Assembly (NCBI GenBank): GCA_001179505.1 | Contig: CDMY01000055.1 | Span: 1-64,000 of the forward strand | Direction: 5' to 3' | Origin: Vitrella brassicaformis | Lineage: Eukaryota > Sar > Vitrellaceae | DNA length: 64,000 nt | In this document: positions 22,392 through 33,846 of the stretch, in pieces | How positions within the stretch are numbered: position 1 is the stretch's first letter | Layout: every line of letters starts with the position of its first letter | Translations under genes and position numbers: made by a program | The notes under the pieces: model-generated | Database searches by the model: none | What the model was told of the DNA's origin: nothing | Seen by the model: only the letters and a program-made list of their open reading frames with translations

Positions 22392-25300
22392 CATGCAGAT
22401 CGGCTGCGTTGCGTACCAGAATGGCGAGACGGGAAGGCCGAGTTGTTTCTCGAGGTCTCCTTGGTAGAAGAATTCCTCCATCATGCGGTCCATCCACCGC
22501 AGGTAAATCGGCTGTGGACGCGCAGCGAAGGCCAGATCCGCACAGCGAAGCGTCATGCTCAGCAACACCTGCACACATCCATCCATCGATCGATCCACAT
22601 GCACACACCACACAAAGGGGAGAGTCTGTCTGTGTGTGTGCGGTCACTTGTCTGTCTTCGGGTCTGTCGGTAGAGAATTCGCCCGAGACTTTGGTTCTGA
22701 ACATGCCCAGCTCGTTGGTGAGAAAGCGGATGTCCATCCGCAGGATCATGTCCACCAGCAACGCACGCAATATGTGATACCACGGCTGAGGGAGACACAC
22801 AAATCCATGCGTCCACAGACAAATGGTGTGTATGTGTGTGTGTGTGTGTGTCTATCGTTGTTTGCTTACCTTTAGTTCGCCGAGGAAGTTGAGTGCGGGG
22901 TCTTGGAGCAGACCGAAGACCACCGACAAAGTGTAGTTCTCAAGCACCGAAGAATCTGATGGAGACATGAGCACACGGATGCACGGTAACGGACCTAGTA
23001 GCGTGAGTGTGTCTGTGCATGCACCGACCGTTGTATCTGATTGCCCTGGGGTGCCGCGACTTGATCAAGAACTGATTCGTCACACCGCTGCAGTGAAAGC
23101 AACCAAGGAAGGAAACAGAAACAGCGGGCTGTTGTGCCCATCCATGCATCCAGCCAGTTATCTCAATGCGTGGCTTACGGGTGTCCATAGTGGCACACGA
23201 GAGCAGCGAAGAAGCCAGCAAACACATCAAAGTCACCCAAGTAACGCAGCAAAGGGCCCTGCATGTGTGCATGTACACCACCGAGGCCATTATCGCTCAT
23301 GTCTCTGTCTCTGTGTCTGTGTATCTTCGTGTGTGTGTGCCTATATGCCTTTTTGTAGAAGTAGTGTGTGGTCTGCAGCACGTCCCCCACGTGAGCCGCG
23401 TTGTGGAACCGGACCTCGGGGTGAAACGACTCCTGAATCCACCCACCCATCCATTCATCCATCCGCCATGCAACCAGAGAAGAGAGCGACCAACAGACAG
23501 GGCCACTTTGTGGGACGGACGGGTGCTGATACCTGCACTTTTTTGAGGAACGCGAAGAGAATGTCAAAGTCAAACTGAAACCGGCGGATGGTGTCGTAAC
23601 TGACGCACAATCACACACACATTCATGTCATGTCCGTCAGTTGGCTCATCTCACGAACATGTGTACCGGGAGAGTATGCGGACGAAGAGTATTGGGAGGA
23701 AGTGGATGTCGCATATCTCCGCCGCGAGGATGACGTCGAAGGACCACTCGTCGAGCGTGCGCATGACGTCCTCGATCTGGCTCTCCTCCTGACCCGATAT
23801 CTTGGCCAAGGAATACAGCTGCAGTATCAACTTGGACGCGTCACGGTCCAAATCAGCACCCGTCTGCCTGCACACACACAAACAGTGTAGAGACACACAC
23901 ACACACACAGATCAGGCCTCCCTCGCCCCCCCTCTGTGTGTGCCTCTCTCTCTCTCTCTCTGTGTCCATGCGTGTGTGTGTGTGTGTGTGTGCGAGAGAG
24001 AGAGAGAGAGAGGCACCTTCTGCTTTCTGACGGGCGTCTGCTGCGCTTCGCCCTCTGGGACCTCTTCCGCTCCCTCCCGCCCATCCCCCCAATGAAAGAC
24101 TGCGTCGAGCCGTCCTGGCTGGCCGCTCGTGTCCTCCCGCCGCCGTCGATGTCGAGCTGGCTCATGGACATGTTGGTGACGGTCATGTTGGTGGACATCA
24201 TGTCCACACCGGTGTGCTCGGGGAGGGCGGCCAGGACGGATGTCTGGTTGGTGGACGACAGCCAGGCGTCCACCTCGCCCTGGCCCTTGACGGTGTCGTC
24301 GTCGATGGCCATGTCGTACAGCTTGTTGGACAGGATTACCTCTATCACCCAGTTCAACTCGTCCTGTGTATCCACACACACACACGCGGGGAAGACATGG
24401 CTTCCTTGTTCGTGTGGGCGGGTGAGAGTGTGGGGTGGTGGGTGAGGGACCTTTAGGTACTGCGGCACTTGTTTGTTGGCCTGGAGGTCCTCAATGATCT
24501 CTATCACCTTCTCCACCTACACATACACACAGAGAAATGCACGGAAAGAGACATATGGGATGTGTTGAGGAAACGGAGGCATCCAAGCNNNNNNNNNNNN
24601 NNNNNNNNNNNNNNNNNNNNNNNNNNNNNNNNNNNNNNNNNNNNNNNNNNNNNNNNNNNNNNNNNNNNNNNNNNNNNNNNNNNNNNNNNNNNNNNNNNNN
24701 NNNNNNNNNNNNNNNNNNNNNNNNNNNNNNNNNNNNNNNNNNNNNNNNNNNNNNNNNNNNNNNNNNNNNNNNNNNNNNNNNNNNNNNNNNNNNNNNNNNN
24801 NNNNNNNNNNNNNNNNNNNNNNNNNNNNNNNNNNNNNNNNNNNNNNNNNNNNNNNNNNNNNNNNNNNNNNNNNNNNNNNNNNNNNNNNCCACCTGTGACG
24901 AGACATCCACCCCGAAGGCGCTTCTCTTCATATTCTTGAGCCTCTTGCGGCCCTCAGACACCTTGCGCAGCACCATCAGCACACGCATCAGACGCAGAAT
25001 ACGCAGCAACGCAAGTTTCTGACACACACACACACGACACAACCCAGGACACACCACACACCAGTATTCATAACACTGACTATGAACAGGTGGATCCATC
25101 CACTACTTTGCTCACAAACGCACCTTGACGTTCCCTCGGCCGAGGAAGATTCCAAAGAAGAATGAGACGAGCACGACGGCGGCGTCGGCGAGGTTCCAGA
25201 TGTTGTAGAGGAAGTCGGCGCCGTACGCGAATGTCTTGAGGATGATTTCCAGCACAAAGAAACTCAGGATCGTCATGTCGATGATATAGATCGTGTGCAG

Positions 25301-27723
25301 CGCCACCTGGTGGATGGTGGACGTGCATACGAGCATGGGCGCCTCGCTGTGTCACTGTGTGTGGTTTGTGCGGGTCCATACGTTGTCAGATGCCCAGAGG
25401 TAGCCGAAGAAGACGTCGACGAGCACAAAGATGCTGTAGAAACCCACCAGACTGACAGCCATCCAGCCACATACAGACGGGGAGAGCAGACCACAACGAA
25501 TGCCACTTTGAGAATGTCTGTGTGCGTCCATGTGATGTGTGTGATGTACCCTCCCCTACTCCCTCCCACGGACCCGAATATAGCGTATGCGACTGGTCTG
25601 AGCTCCATGAAGTCGGCCACTGCAAGCTGAATCTGGGTCCTGAACCAGGGAGGACATGAAAGCAGAGGACAGATGAGACACATGCACATAGGCAGGCCCT
25701 CTAGGGAGGGAGGGAGGTAGATGGATGGCTGTCTGCCTACCACACGTATTGCGTACATGAATGAGTCCTGGAATGGCCACTGGCGGAGATACTCCTCGTT
25801 GTACTCCTGTCAGTCGCGGTGTGAGTCGGCAGACACCGGACGTCATAGGCAGGCCTTATTCGACCACCAATCCAGTTAGTTGCTCACCTGTATACCGGGG
25901 TGCACGCGGCCGCACCGACGGATCAACACATACCATATCTGACACACATACATGCACACACACAATACACATGCAAATGTCGTCTCTCCTGAGTCTGCTC
26001 CCTCTGTGTGTCAGTTCACAATTGGTTGTATGAGGAGGTTTTTGATCTGGTCGACCACCAGCACGATGATGAAGGTCATCCATACCACCTCAGGGTTGCC
26101 TACACACACAGAAACCACGGCGCTCTCTCGGAGCTGCGTACGCACGTGTCTCTGCCCCGCCCTCACCTGCCCTCCCCTGCACGATGAATGGCCCGACGGT
26201 AAGCAGGGCCGACACACCGAACAGAGACACGAGGAGCATCTGCACGCCGCACTTGATGGCCGGCTGCTGACACTCCACCTCCTCCTCATCACTCGCTGAC
26301 CTCACACACACACGCGCGCATCCGCACACATGTAAGGGCCTTTGTGGTGTGTCTGTGTGTCTGTCGGTCAGTCTCACGCAGCTGTAGAATGAATATGATG
26401 AGGAGCTCTGCGACGATTTGCAGGGGGTTTGCGACGCATATGATGATCAGCAGGTGCAGCCAGGAGAAACACCACTTGCCCTCGCTGTCCGCACACACCT
26501 CATTGGGACCGGCCCTGTCGGATACCAATTCACACACACCACACACCACACACCACACACCACACACATGCGTCTCTCCCTTCCTACAGATGTGTGTATG
26601 TGTGTCCGCAGTGTTAACCAGAATTCTCCTGGGTCGTCGGGCGATACACAAAGCAGGTCGGTGGGCGTCTCGCTGCTGCCGGTGGGGCACGCCACACGGT
26701 TGTCGTCCTCGAAGTCGTCATTGCTCACCTCTGACGCACGGCTGATGAAGATCCATGTGTGATAGACAGACACAGAGACGTCACGTCATTCTCTGTCTAG
26801 TGTGCAATTGTGTGTACGTGCAGGCCGAGAAGCATGTCTGCAGGCGCTCTTCGCGGCCATCGGGGGTGGTCTGGTATGTCTTGGGCTTCCTGGCCACAAA
26901 CAAGGGGCACACACACACACACACACACGCACACACACACCTGTACCTGCTGCTGTGTACACACATCACAGATGTGTACGAGCGTACTTAGCGAAGTATC
27001 GGCATTGTCTGTAGTCTGAGTTTGAGAGTGTGGTGTCGTCCGGTGGTGCGGGGAATACAAAGAGCTCGTCGTACTTGTTGCCGCGGAACTTGAGCGACGT
27101 CGACACCTTGTGACACACCAACTCGGGGAAGTGCAGCTCCTCACACGCCGTCAGGCAACCCGTCCTGCACACACACACACACACACGTGTATGTATGTGT
27201 CTATCTGTGTGTGTGCAAGTATTGCCTGCCTGTATAGGAGCTGCACTTCGATGAAGGCTGTCCGCCAGGATGTGGTTTGTGCGGTGATGCAGAGGAGGAT
27301 CATCATCATGAAGAGGAACCGGCCCAGCCGGAAGATGGGACTCAGACGCTGGTCGGGCGGCAGATGCACCTCCTCGTACCTGCACACACATACACCCACA
27401 CACCGCCACACATGCATGTGTGTGGGTGTCTGTGTGTGTGTGTGTACCATAGTTTGGTGAAGTCGTTGTTTTGTTTGAGGTGGTTGGGGAGGGTGGCCAC
27501 ACGGATGTGGCCCTCCTCTGCGCACACGACCAACACACAGACACAGGGAGAGGTGAGGATGAGACAAAACTCAAGACGCCAACCCATCCGCACATCAACA
27601 ATGCTTGTGCTTGTGCATCCTTTCTCCCAGCTTCATGCGCAATACACCGCTGGTTCCCTCCCCACGCCACGCGAGAACTGCCAGCCACGAAGCGCCTCTC
27701 TTTTTCTTACCCGAGAGCATCAT
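22147..27723 (-). CDS. membrane voltage-sensor domain fused to a cyclic-nucleotide phosphodiesterase
   Basis: Long multi-exon gene, tentative start ATGATGCTCTCG at 27723, stop at 22147-22149. Several N-terminal membrane segments come first (FLFMMMILLCI near 27.3 kb, LLIIICVANPLQIV near 26.4 kb, MLLVSLFGVSALL near 26.2 kb, TFIIVLVVDQIKNLL near 26.05 kb). A four-helix voltage sensor follows: S1 FYSIFVLVDVFFGYL, S2 IIDMTILSFFVLEIILK, S3 AAVVLVSFFFGIF (exon 25124-25306), and an arginine-ladder S4, LLRILRLMRVLMVLRK (exon 24893-25018). After a 300-N gap come helical linker exons and a PDE domain: FHNAAHVGDV, GHPGVTNQFLI, SVLENYTLS, LRCADLAF, WMDRMMEEFFYQGD and QIGFIDVLVQPL. It would hydrolyse cAMP or cGMP at a membrane. 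The HD metal motif reads CHYGHPG, lacking the usual Asp. One exon (23349-23432) appears to use a GC donor. Exons may be missing in the gap. Confidence 0.85.
24589..24888. other. assembly gap (300 N)
   Basis: Run of N from 24589 to 24888 inside the phosphodiesterase gene, between the S4-encoding exon and the linker exon beginning VEKVIEIIEDL. True length unknown. Any pore helix or linker exon lying here is invisible. Confidence 0.99.
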
Positions 27724-27733
27724 AGCGAACCAC

Positions 27734-30700
27734 ATGGTGACGACCGAACGAAGCCACTGTCGGCCTCACAGACGTTCAGCGCTGCACGCGACGGAGTCTG
27801 ATGGTGGGGGCCAGTCTCACTCCCCCATCGAAAAGCTCGCCCATCTGCGAAGAAAAGGGATGCGCGTGCTGGTGGTGGACGCGTACGGCCTCGGCGCTGA
27901 GGGCCGCAGTGCCTTCAAGGACTTCCTCTCCATCCTACACACCGCCTTCGAGGAACCATACGCCAAGTCACTCACCACACTCTCATTCTGCCTCAGGGGC
28001 CGCTCCGAGCTGCTGCCGCTGCTCAATGACCCTGGTACACAGCAACTGCTGCACAAAGGGGACACAGACAAACATGCTGACGATGCAAACCTTATGTAAG
28101 GATGGTTCTTCCGGGCCCTTCTGTCTATGCGTGTGTTTGTGCACAGCGACAGAGTTCACGTCTCACGCGGCGCAGAGGGCCTTCGATGCATTCGACGTCG
28201 TGTGCATCGCCGGTACAATGTCATAGTACATTGGAATCGGCACCTGCACTCACTGCAAATACCGCCTCCCTCCCTCTCTGGGGGGTGTTTGTATGTTATG
28301 TGTAGGAGAGGCGAATGTATTGCCGTGGGCGCCGGTGATGCACCAGGTGGGAGCCCTTCTGCGGATGTGTCTGCGGTGCGACAAACCCACCCTCTGTGTG
28401 GGATCGGCACTCCAGTCGCTCGTATTCATCGCGTCCATCGGTAGGCACACCCACGTGAGCAGATCCGGTCTATCCCGCATTGGTGTGTGTCTGCATCCAT
28501 GTGTGTGTGCAGGTGCCGACAGGATTCGCGTGTTCAACAACCGCGGGAGAGGGGGACGCATCGGCGACCTCAAACGAATCGCCGCTGACAAGACACTGGT
28601 GCGCACGACTGAGGGGCTGCGTGTCTCATGCGTGACCCCTTGCTGGTGTCGGTGTCTTGTTTTCTGTCTGCCTGCCTGCAGTTGTCCACTTTGGATGACC
28701 AGGACTGCTTCTTGGACTTCGCCACCGGTGGAAATAAGTCGATTGCACTTCCATTTCCTTTCTTGACTGCATCACAAACACATGTGTGTCCTTTTTCCCT
28801 TGGAGCAGGCGATGTGTACCGTCGGCATTTGGCGGCCAAGGAGACCGACACGATCCCCCCATTCTCGCCAGAGATGGCGGCCACGTCCCGATCGTCTGCG
28901 GCCCAGATGGTGCCGTCCGAGTGGTATCCTTGCCGCAATGTCGGCCTGCATTACCCCCCCGCCGCTGAGGAATTCCAGAGCTATGGACACACTGTCAGCC
29001 ATACAGACATCACACCTGTGTAAAGTGTGCATGATGTGCATGTGGGTGTCTCTCGCCTGTCTGTCTGTCTGTCTGTCTGTGTGTCTGTGTGTCTATGTGT
29101 GTCAGCTGCGCCGGCGGTCAACATACCGTGCTCGCGTGCGCCCCGCGGTGTTGGAGGGTGCGGGTGGCGACTTCGAGGGCGTCACGCCATCAGAGGTCCG
29201 CTCCACCGAAGTCCTCGTCAACATCAATAAGAGGCACGCAGCGAGACAGAAGAAAGAAGAGACAGCAAAAGTATGTATGGATGGCGACCCACCGCTGTAA
29301 TGTGTAGAGCGATGTCTCACTGGTCGCTGAAAGGCCTGCCCGTGTCGTTTGTGGCTCCGTGCCGTCACACATGGGAGGTGCACCACACGGTGCAGCCACC
29401 GATAGAGGTGCTGGGGTCGTCCAAGAAAGGCCCCCAGATCATCCAGCTGGGCCCGGCTTTCGCCATGCACTTCAGGACCACAAGACGGTGACACACATTC
29501 ACCTTCTCAGCCACAACGCCCCCATTGTGTGTGTGGTGTGTGTGCAGGTACCCCGAGACGGTGACAATAGTGAGCAGCTGGGTGAAGGGCGTCGTCATGC
29601 GCACACAAAGCGGTGGGGGGGATCTGTCCTTTCTTACGACACCTATTTGCCTCCGCTTCTCCCTGGTTTGTGCAGGTGAGTCGGTTGCATTTCGCGCCAG
29701 CCCCCGGCTGTCAATACCAGGGTACGTGACATGAATCTCACACATGAATGCCAAACATCCGTCGCTGTCTCTTCTTTCTCCCGTCTCACCAGCCCGTTGA
29801 CTGCTCGCCCTCAGGCAGACAAGGCGGCAACAGCAGCAAAAGTGGCTGCTGCTGCAGCTGGTGGTACCGAGGAGTCGCCATTGGCGAGTGCTCTTGCGTC
29901 CGGGACGGCCCTTGTGACGCCCAGGCCGGGGCACCTCACAGTGCGCACCGACACGGTCAAACCTGTGGGGCATCCGTCGAGGCAGATGAGGGCGGAGGGG
30001 GGAATGAGAGATGGGGAGGGACACAAGACCACACGTACAGTGTCCAAATGTGGGTGGAAGACGATGGCAGGCAGACAGACACACACAAAGGCAGACAGAG
30101 AGAGAAGTGCTCCGACATGGCTCCGCTCCCTGCTGTCTGCCTTTGTTTGTGTCCCCCAGACGCGTCCAAGGACTTCGTGCCTCGTGTGGCAGGCCTCAAG
30201 CACCGCAAGTCACGCGTATTCCGCCCACCCCCACCCCCCTCATCCCAGCCAGCCCCGCACGCACCGCCATCCGAGCAGCCCCCCACAACAATCAGCACCA
30301 AGCCACCACTTCCCTTCCTCCCGCCTCTCCCCCTCTCAACCATGAGCATCCCACAGCCGCCAGTGCCCGTGTCTCGCCCCATGGTGATCCGTGCGCAGGA
30401 TGAGAGCGACAGTGAGAGCGAGCGGGGCGTCGCCGCCTCCTCATCCTTCGGCGGCAGTCCGCGGACCGACGACCGGCTGGCGGCCCAGCCGCAGCGCACA
30501 CAGAGCATGAACGTCATGAGCGACACTGACGGCGAGCGAATGCGACTGCTGAGCTTCGAGGAGGCTGGGGGCGGTCTGGAGGGCGTGGAGCGGCTCAGTG
30601 GGGATGTCAGCGAGCGGGGGTACTATCCCACCATCACCAAAGAGAGAGCGCGGCAGATGCTGCATCCCGAGGAGAAGTGGGAGGCTTCCCCTGAGTCGAA

Positions 30701-31084
30701 GGCGCCCACTGTACGGCTGACGACCCGCAGGGCGGCTGAGGGGCCCGTCAGTGCAGGCAGGGATGTGTCGGGGATGGCGAAGGGGGCGACACAGAGCGCT
30801 TCCCAGCGGCCCTACACTTCGTGGCTCAAGAGGCAGAATACACTGATAGAGAAAATCGAAAAGACCTCCATACCGAGGGTGGGTGGATGAGAGAGACATA
30901 CGAAGGGAGAGAGAGAGACACTGGATTGTGTCTGTGGTCTGTCGTCCAGGGCTTCACCCGTTTGCTGCCCCAGTCGACTGCAGGCGATGCCGTCTCACCC
31001 GACCAGGCACTCGTGGGCCAGACAATGAAATACGCCATCAAACGGAAGAACCAACGTCAGTCAGCCAACGCAACAAACTCTTAG
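27734..31084 (+). CDS. class I glutamine-amidotransferase-like protein with a Pro-rich tail
   Basis: At least a dozen exons, starting at ATG 27734 (or at ATG 27858, MRVLVVDAYGLG). Early junctions are 27734-28034, 28147-28212, 28306-28440, 28513-28598, 28682-28727 and 28809 onward. The last exon is 30950-31084. The N-terminal third looks like a flavodoxin-like amidotransferase fold: VLVVDAYG, FDVVCIAGEANVLPW, then KPTLCVGSALQSLVF, where the Cys sits at the place of the nucleophile elbow. The usual GxCxG reads LCVGS, so activity is uncertain. A second conserved-looking block is SHWSLKGLPVSFVAPCRHTW near 29.31-29.38 kb. The remainder is disordered and Pro/Ser-rich, ending in a short basic helix. 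Junctions between 29956 and 30170 are unresolved. I do not recognise an orthologue. Confidence 0.6.
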
Positions 31085-31214
31085 AAAGTGCCTCCCACCC
31101 CTTGGCCTGCGCCAACTGCACTGCTATCAATCAGGGAGGGGCGCGCGCGACAAGAGCCCGTCAGGGAGCCCCCGGCAGCGGCACTCGTCGTCTTCGTCAG
31201 CGTCGTTTTATTAC

Positions 31215-31483
31215 ATGGTGTCGAACTTTGTGCACCAGACGCCCTCCCCGCCGCCACTGATTCACCAGTTCCGGCCGCGGGACGAGCCGCAGCACTGGAT
31301 CGGCGGTAGGCGAGAGCCGCATGGCGGTGTCTGTCTCTGTGTGTGTGACATGGTGTGTACATGTGTGCAGGTCCGTGGCGGCATACGGCGTACAACCGGG
31401 GTATCTTCAACAAGTGGGATCAGCTGCCGAACGACACCGACCCGCCAGCCACCAACTACACCACACTCTTCTCAGCTCGATAG
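31215..31483 (+). CDS. small two-exon protein, gene E, right-arm copy
   Basis: Exons 31215-31305 and 31371-31483 give 67 residues starting MVSNFVHQTPSPPPL, with HQFRPRDEPQHWIGG across the junction, then RHTAYNRGIFNKWDQL and an end at TTLFSAR. It has no signal peptide or membrane segment and is rich in His, Trp, Arg and Pro. It could be a small organellar complex subunit, but that is a guess. The arm's homology starts at the fourth codon (GAACTTTGTG, 31223), so the ATG and the next two codons come from flanking DNA and differ from the other copy (MVSNF against MLNF). Confidence 0.55.
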
Positions 31484-31780
31484 GCAGACAGACACGCAGA
31501 GGGGCATCCTAACTGTGTCAGTGCATCTCTGTGTATGTGTGTGTGTAGCTGGTCGATGTTGAACATGTTAACGTTATGACATTTGCCATGATGGCGTTGG
31601 ATTGGACCACAGACACGAAAAGCCACCGTGTCACTCATTCGCACGTCAACTGAAAACCATACGCTCATCAATCAAAGGCAAGTCAGTCAGTCAGTCCGTA
31701 GACGCATCTGTCTCCCGACCTCAACGCCCCCATCCACCGCACCCTTCCCTCTCCCACCACCGTCTGGTCGCCTGGCTGCT

Positions 31781-33846
31781 TCACCCCAGCACTGTCCTCT
31801 CCAGCCCGTACTTGGCCAGCACGGGGCGGGCGACATTCACAGCAATGGGATAGTGCTCGATGGCCGTGCGGCCCTCTGTCGGCGCCTCGGTCGTCCAGAG
31901 GCTGATGCGGCCATAGACCAGCCGCAGATAGGCTGTAATGGTGTCGTTGGCTGCTGTGCCCTTGACGATGATAAGTCGCTCGCGGCCGTCATATCCCTGG
32001 GGTGGATGCTCATCGATGCCGTCGACGGTCTTGAAGCCATCGATGGTCGGTGCCGTCAGCAGGGACCGATAGCGAGTGTCACCAGGACCGACATAAGCAT
32101 CAGTCACCTTCTCCTCCCCCACCCCCTCTTGCTTACACCACTCCATCAGGACCGTCCCCTTGAGGAATGCCGTGAATGATGGGAAGACTAAGCCCCCACT
32201 GCGGATGACGGGATCGCTCTCGTTGTATGTGCTGCGGTAGCGGTGGTTGGGGGGCAAATCAGCGAGGGGGACGGTCGTGAAGTCGACATTGCCGATCCTG
32301 TAGCGCTGCCTCGTCACGCCCCCACCATGACCATCACCATGGTGTCCATTGCCTGGCTGCCCTCCTGGACCATCGCCCCCTGGTCCCTCTCCGCCACTCG
32401 CGTCACCGCCCCCGCTCTCCTGCTGGTGGTCGATGTCGTCATCGCCGTCCTCCTCATCTCCCCCCTCGTCCATGCCATCGTCGTTCTCATCATCACTGGC
32501 CTGGTCACTCTCACTTTGGTCGTCATCATCTTCCACCCGCTCCAGCGCCAGGCTGGTCCCCCGGTGGCTCAGCAAGTGGCCGAATGCCTTGTAGACGGCC
32601 AGGGCGAGTGGCAGCTCCTTGAATGCTGCAGCGGTGGGCAGCGAATCAGCCGACAGCCGCAGGGGCAGTGCCTTGATGAGCTTGTGATTGCGCGCCAGGT
32701 GAATGAAGTCGGCCATCTGCTGCCGCAAGAGCTCCCCTCCTTGCTCCAGTGCATAGGCGCATTTGCTGTAGTAATCGAACGGCGACCGATGCACGTCGAC
32801 GACGCCGGTCAAATGGTTGCTGTCGAGCGAGCCGTTGATGCGCTTGAGCATGAAGGCCTCGTTGATGAGCTGTTTGCCGTGGTGGGTGTTGGCTCCCCTC
32901 GCCGAACTGATGGCCTCGTCGACAGGGAGGTAGCCCAGCACACCATCGCAATAAACGTCGGCCGGGAGCCGGTTGGCCGTCACGTCAACTGGATTGTCAC
33001 CATCAGCAGCAGCGGCTGTGGGGGTGGTGGTGGTGGTGGTGGGGTGAGGGGTGCCAGGTTGCTTTGTGGTGTCTGGTTGACAGGGGGGAGGGGGCGGGGC
33101 GGCCGAGATGTGGTGGGCGATGGTCTGAACGGCACCGGACATGGCCGAGAGGGTGGGTATGGTCGACTTGACAGATGACCACTTCTGGCAAATGATGGGC
33201 GCCTGAATTCCCATGACAAAACAGACGACATGTGGTAAAGGGAGATGTGTCGAGCCGCCCGTCTCTCTCTCTCTGCGCTGCGAGTATTTCCCTCACCTGG
33301 TCAGTGGCAATGGATGTCATTATTAGAGGCTCGACGGCCGACACCTCACTGGCCACCTGACAAAGGGAACACACAGACAGACATACGCCATCGCGACGTG
33401 CATCCCTCAGTGCGTCGATGTCTGTGTGTCCTTCACCTGCTCTATGAGTGAGTGTATGGCCGCCAGCCGACGACAGACGTCGCCCGACCCGCCACACACT
33501 TGGGACTCCTGTGCAGACAGAGACCAAAGGCACCTCAGTGAGACTGAGTTATCCACCCAGTGATGTGCTGTGCCTCACTCACCGATGCCGATGGACTGTG
33601 CCCCTCCTGCTGGTGCTGCTGTTGCTGCTGCTGCTGGTGGTGAGCGGCCGCATCACTCATGGCACTCAGCCCTGTGCCGACGCACACAAATGGATGCAGA
33701 CACATGAGGTGCACAACACTTATTTCTTTGTCCGTCTGTCAGCCGTGTGCTTGTGACATCTCACCTGAAGCATCAATCACATGGCCGTCGACACACTGGC
33801 GCTCCGCGTCACCTCGAGATCCACCACAATTAGCAGAAGAAGACAT
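31781..33846 (-). CDS. family D protein, intact right-arm copy
   Basis: Five exons by GT-AG and phase: 33765-33846, 33583-33671, 33437-33508, 33297-33356, 31781-33202, totalling 574 residues. The start is MSSSANCGGSRGD. A His/Gln run (AAHHQQQQQQQHQQ) is followed by short helical exons (ASEVSAVEPLIMTSIA), then a middle domain with ADVYCDGVLGYLPVDEA, NEAFMLKRINGSLDSNHLTG and LPLRLSADSLPTAAAF, then an Asp/Glu-rich segment of about 50 residues and a Gly-rich linker. The C-terminal domain of about 175 residues has RYRIGNVDFTTVPLADLPP, YNESDPVIRSGG, HPPQGYDGRERLIIVKGT, AYLRLVYGRISL and KYGLERTVLG. Four members of this family lie in the window. No known domain is recognised. Confidence 0.8.

Noticed and set aside
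22147-27723. Initial reading of the membrane part as a separate voltage-gated channel gene
   Set aside because: No pore helix or selectivity filter is visible and the exons run in phase toward the PDE exons on the same strand. The gap keeps this open, so it is listed as a fusion with a stated test.
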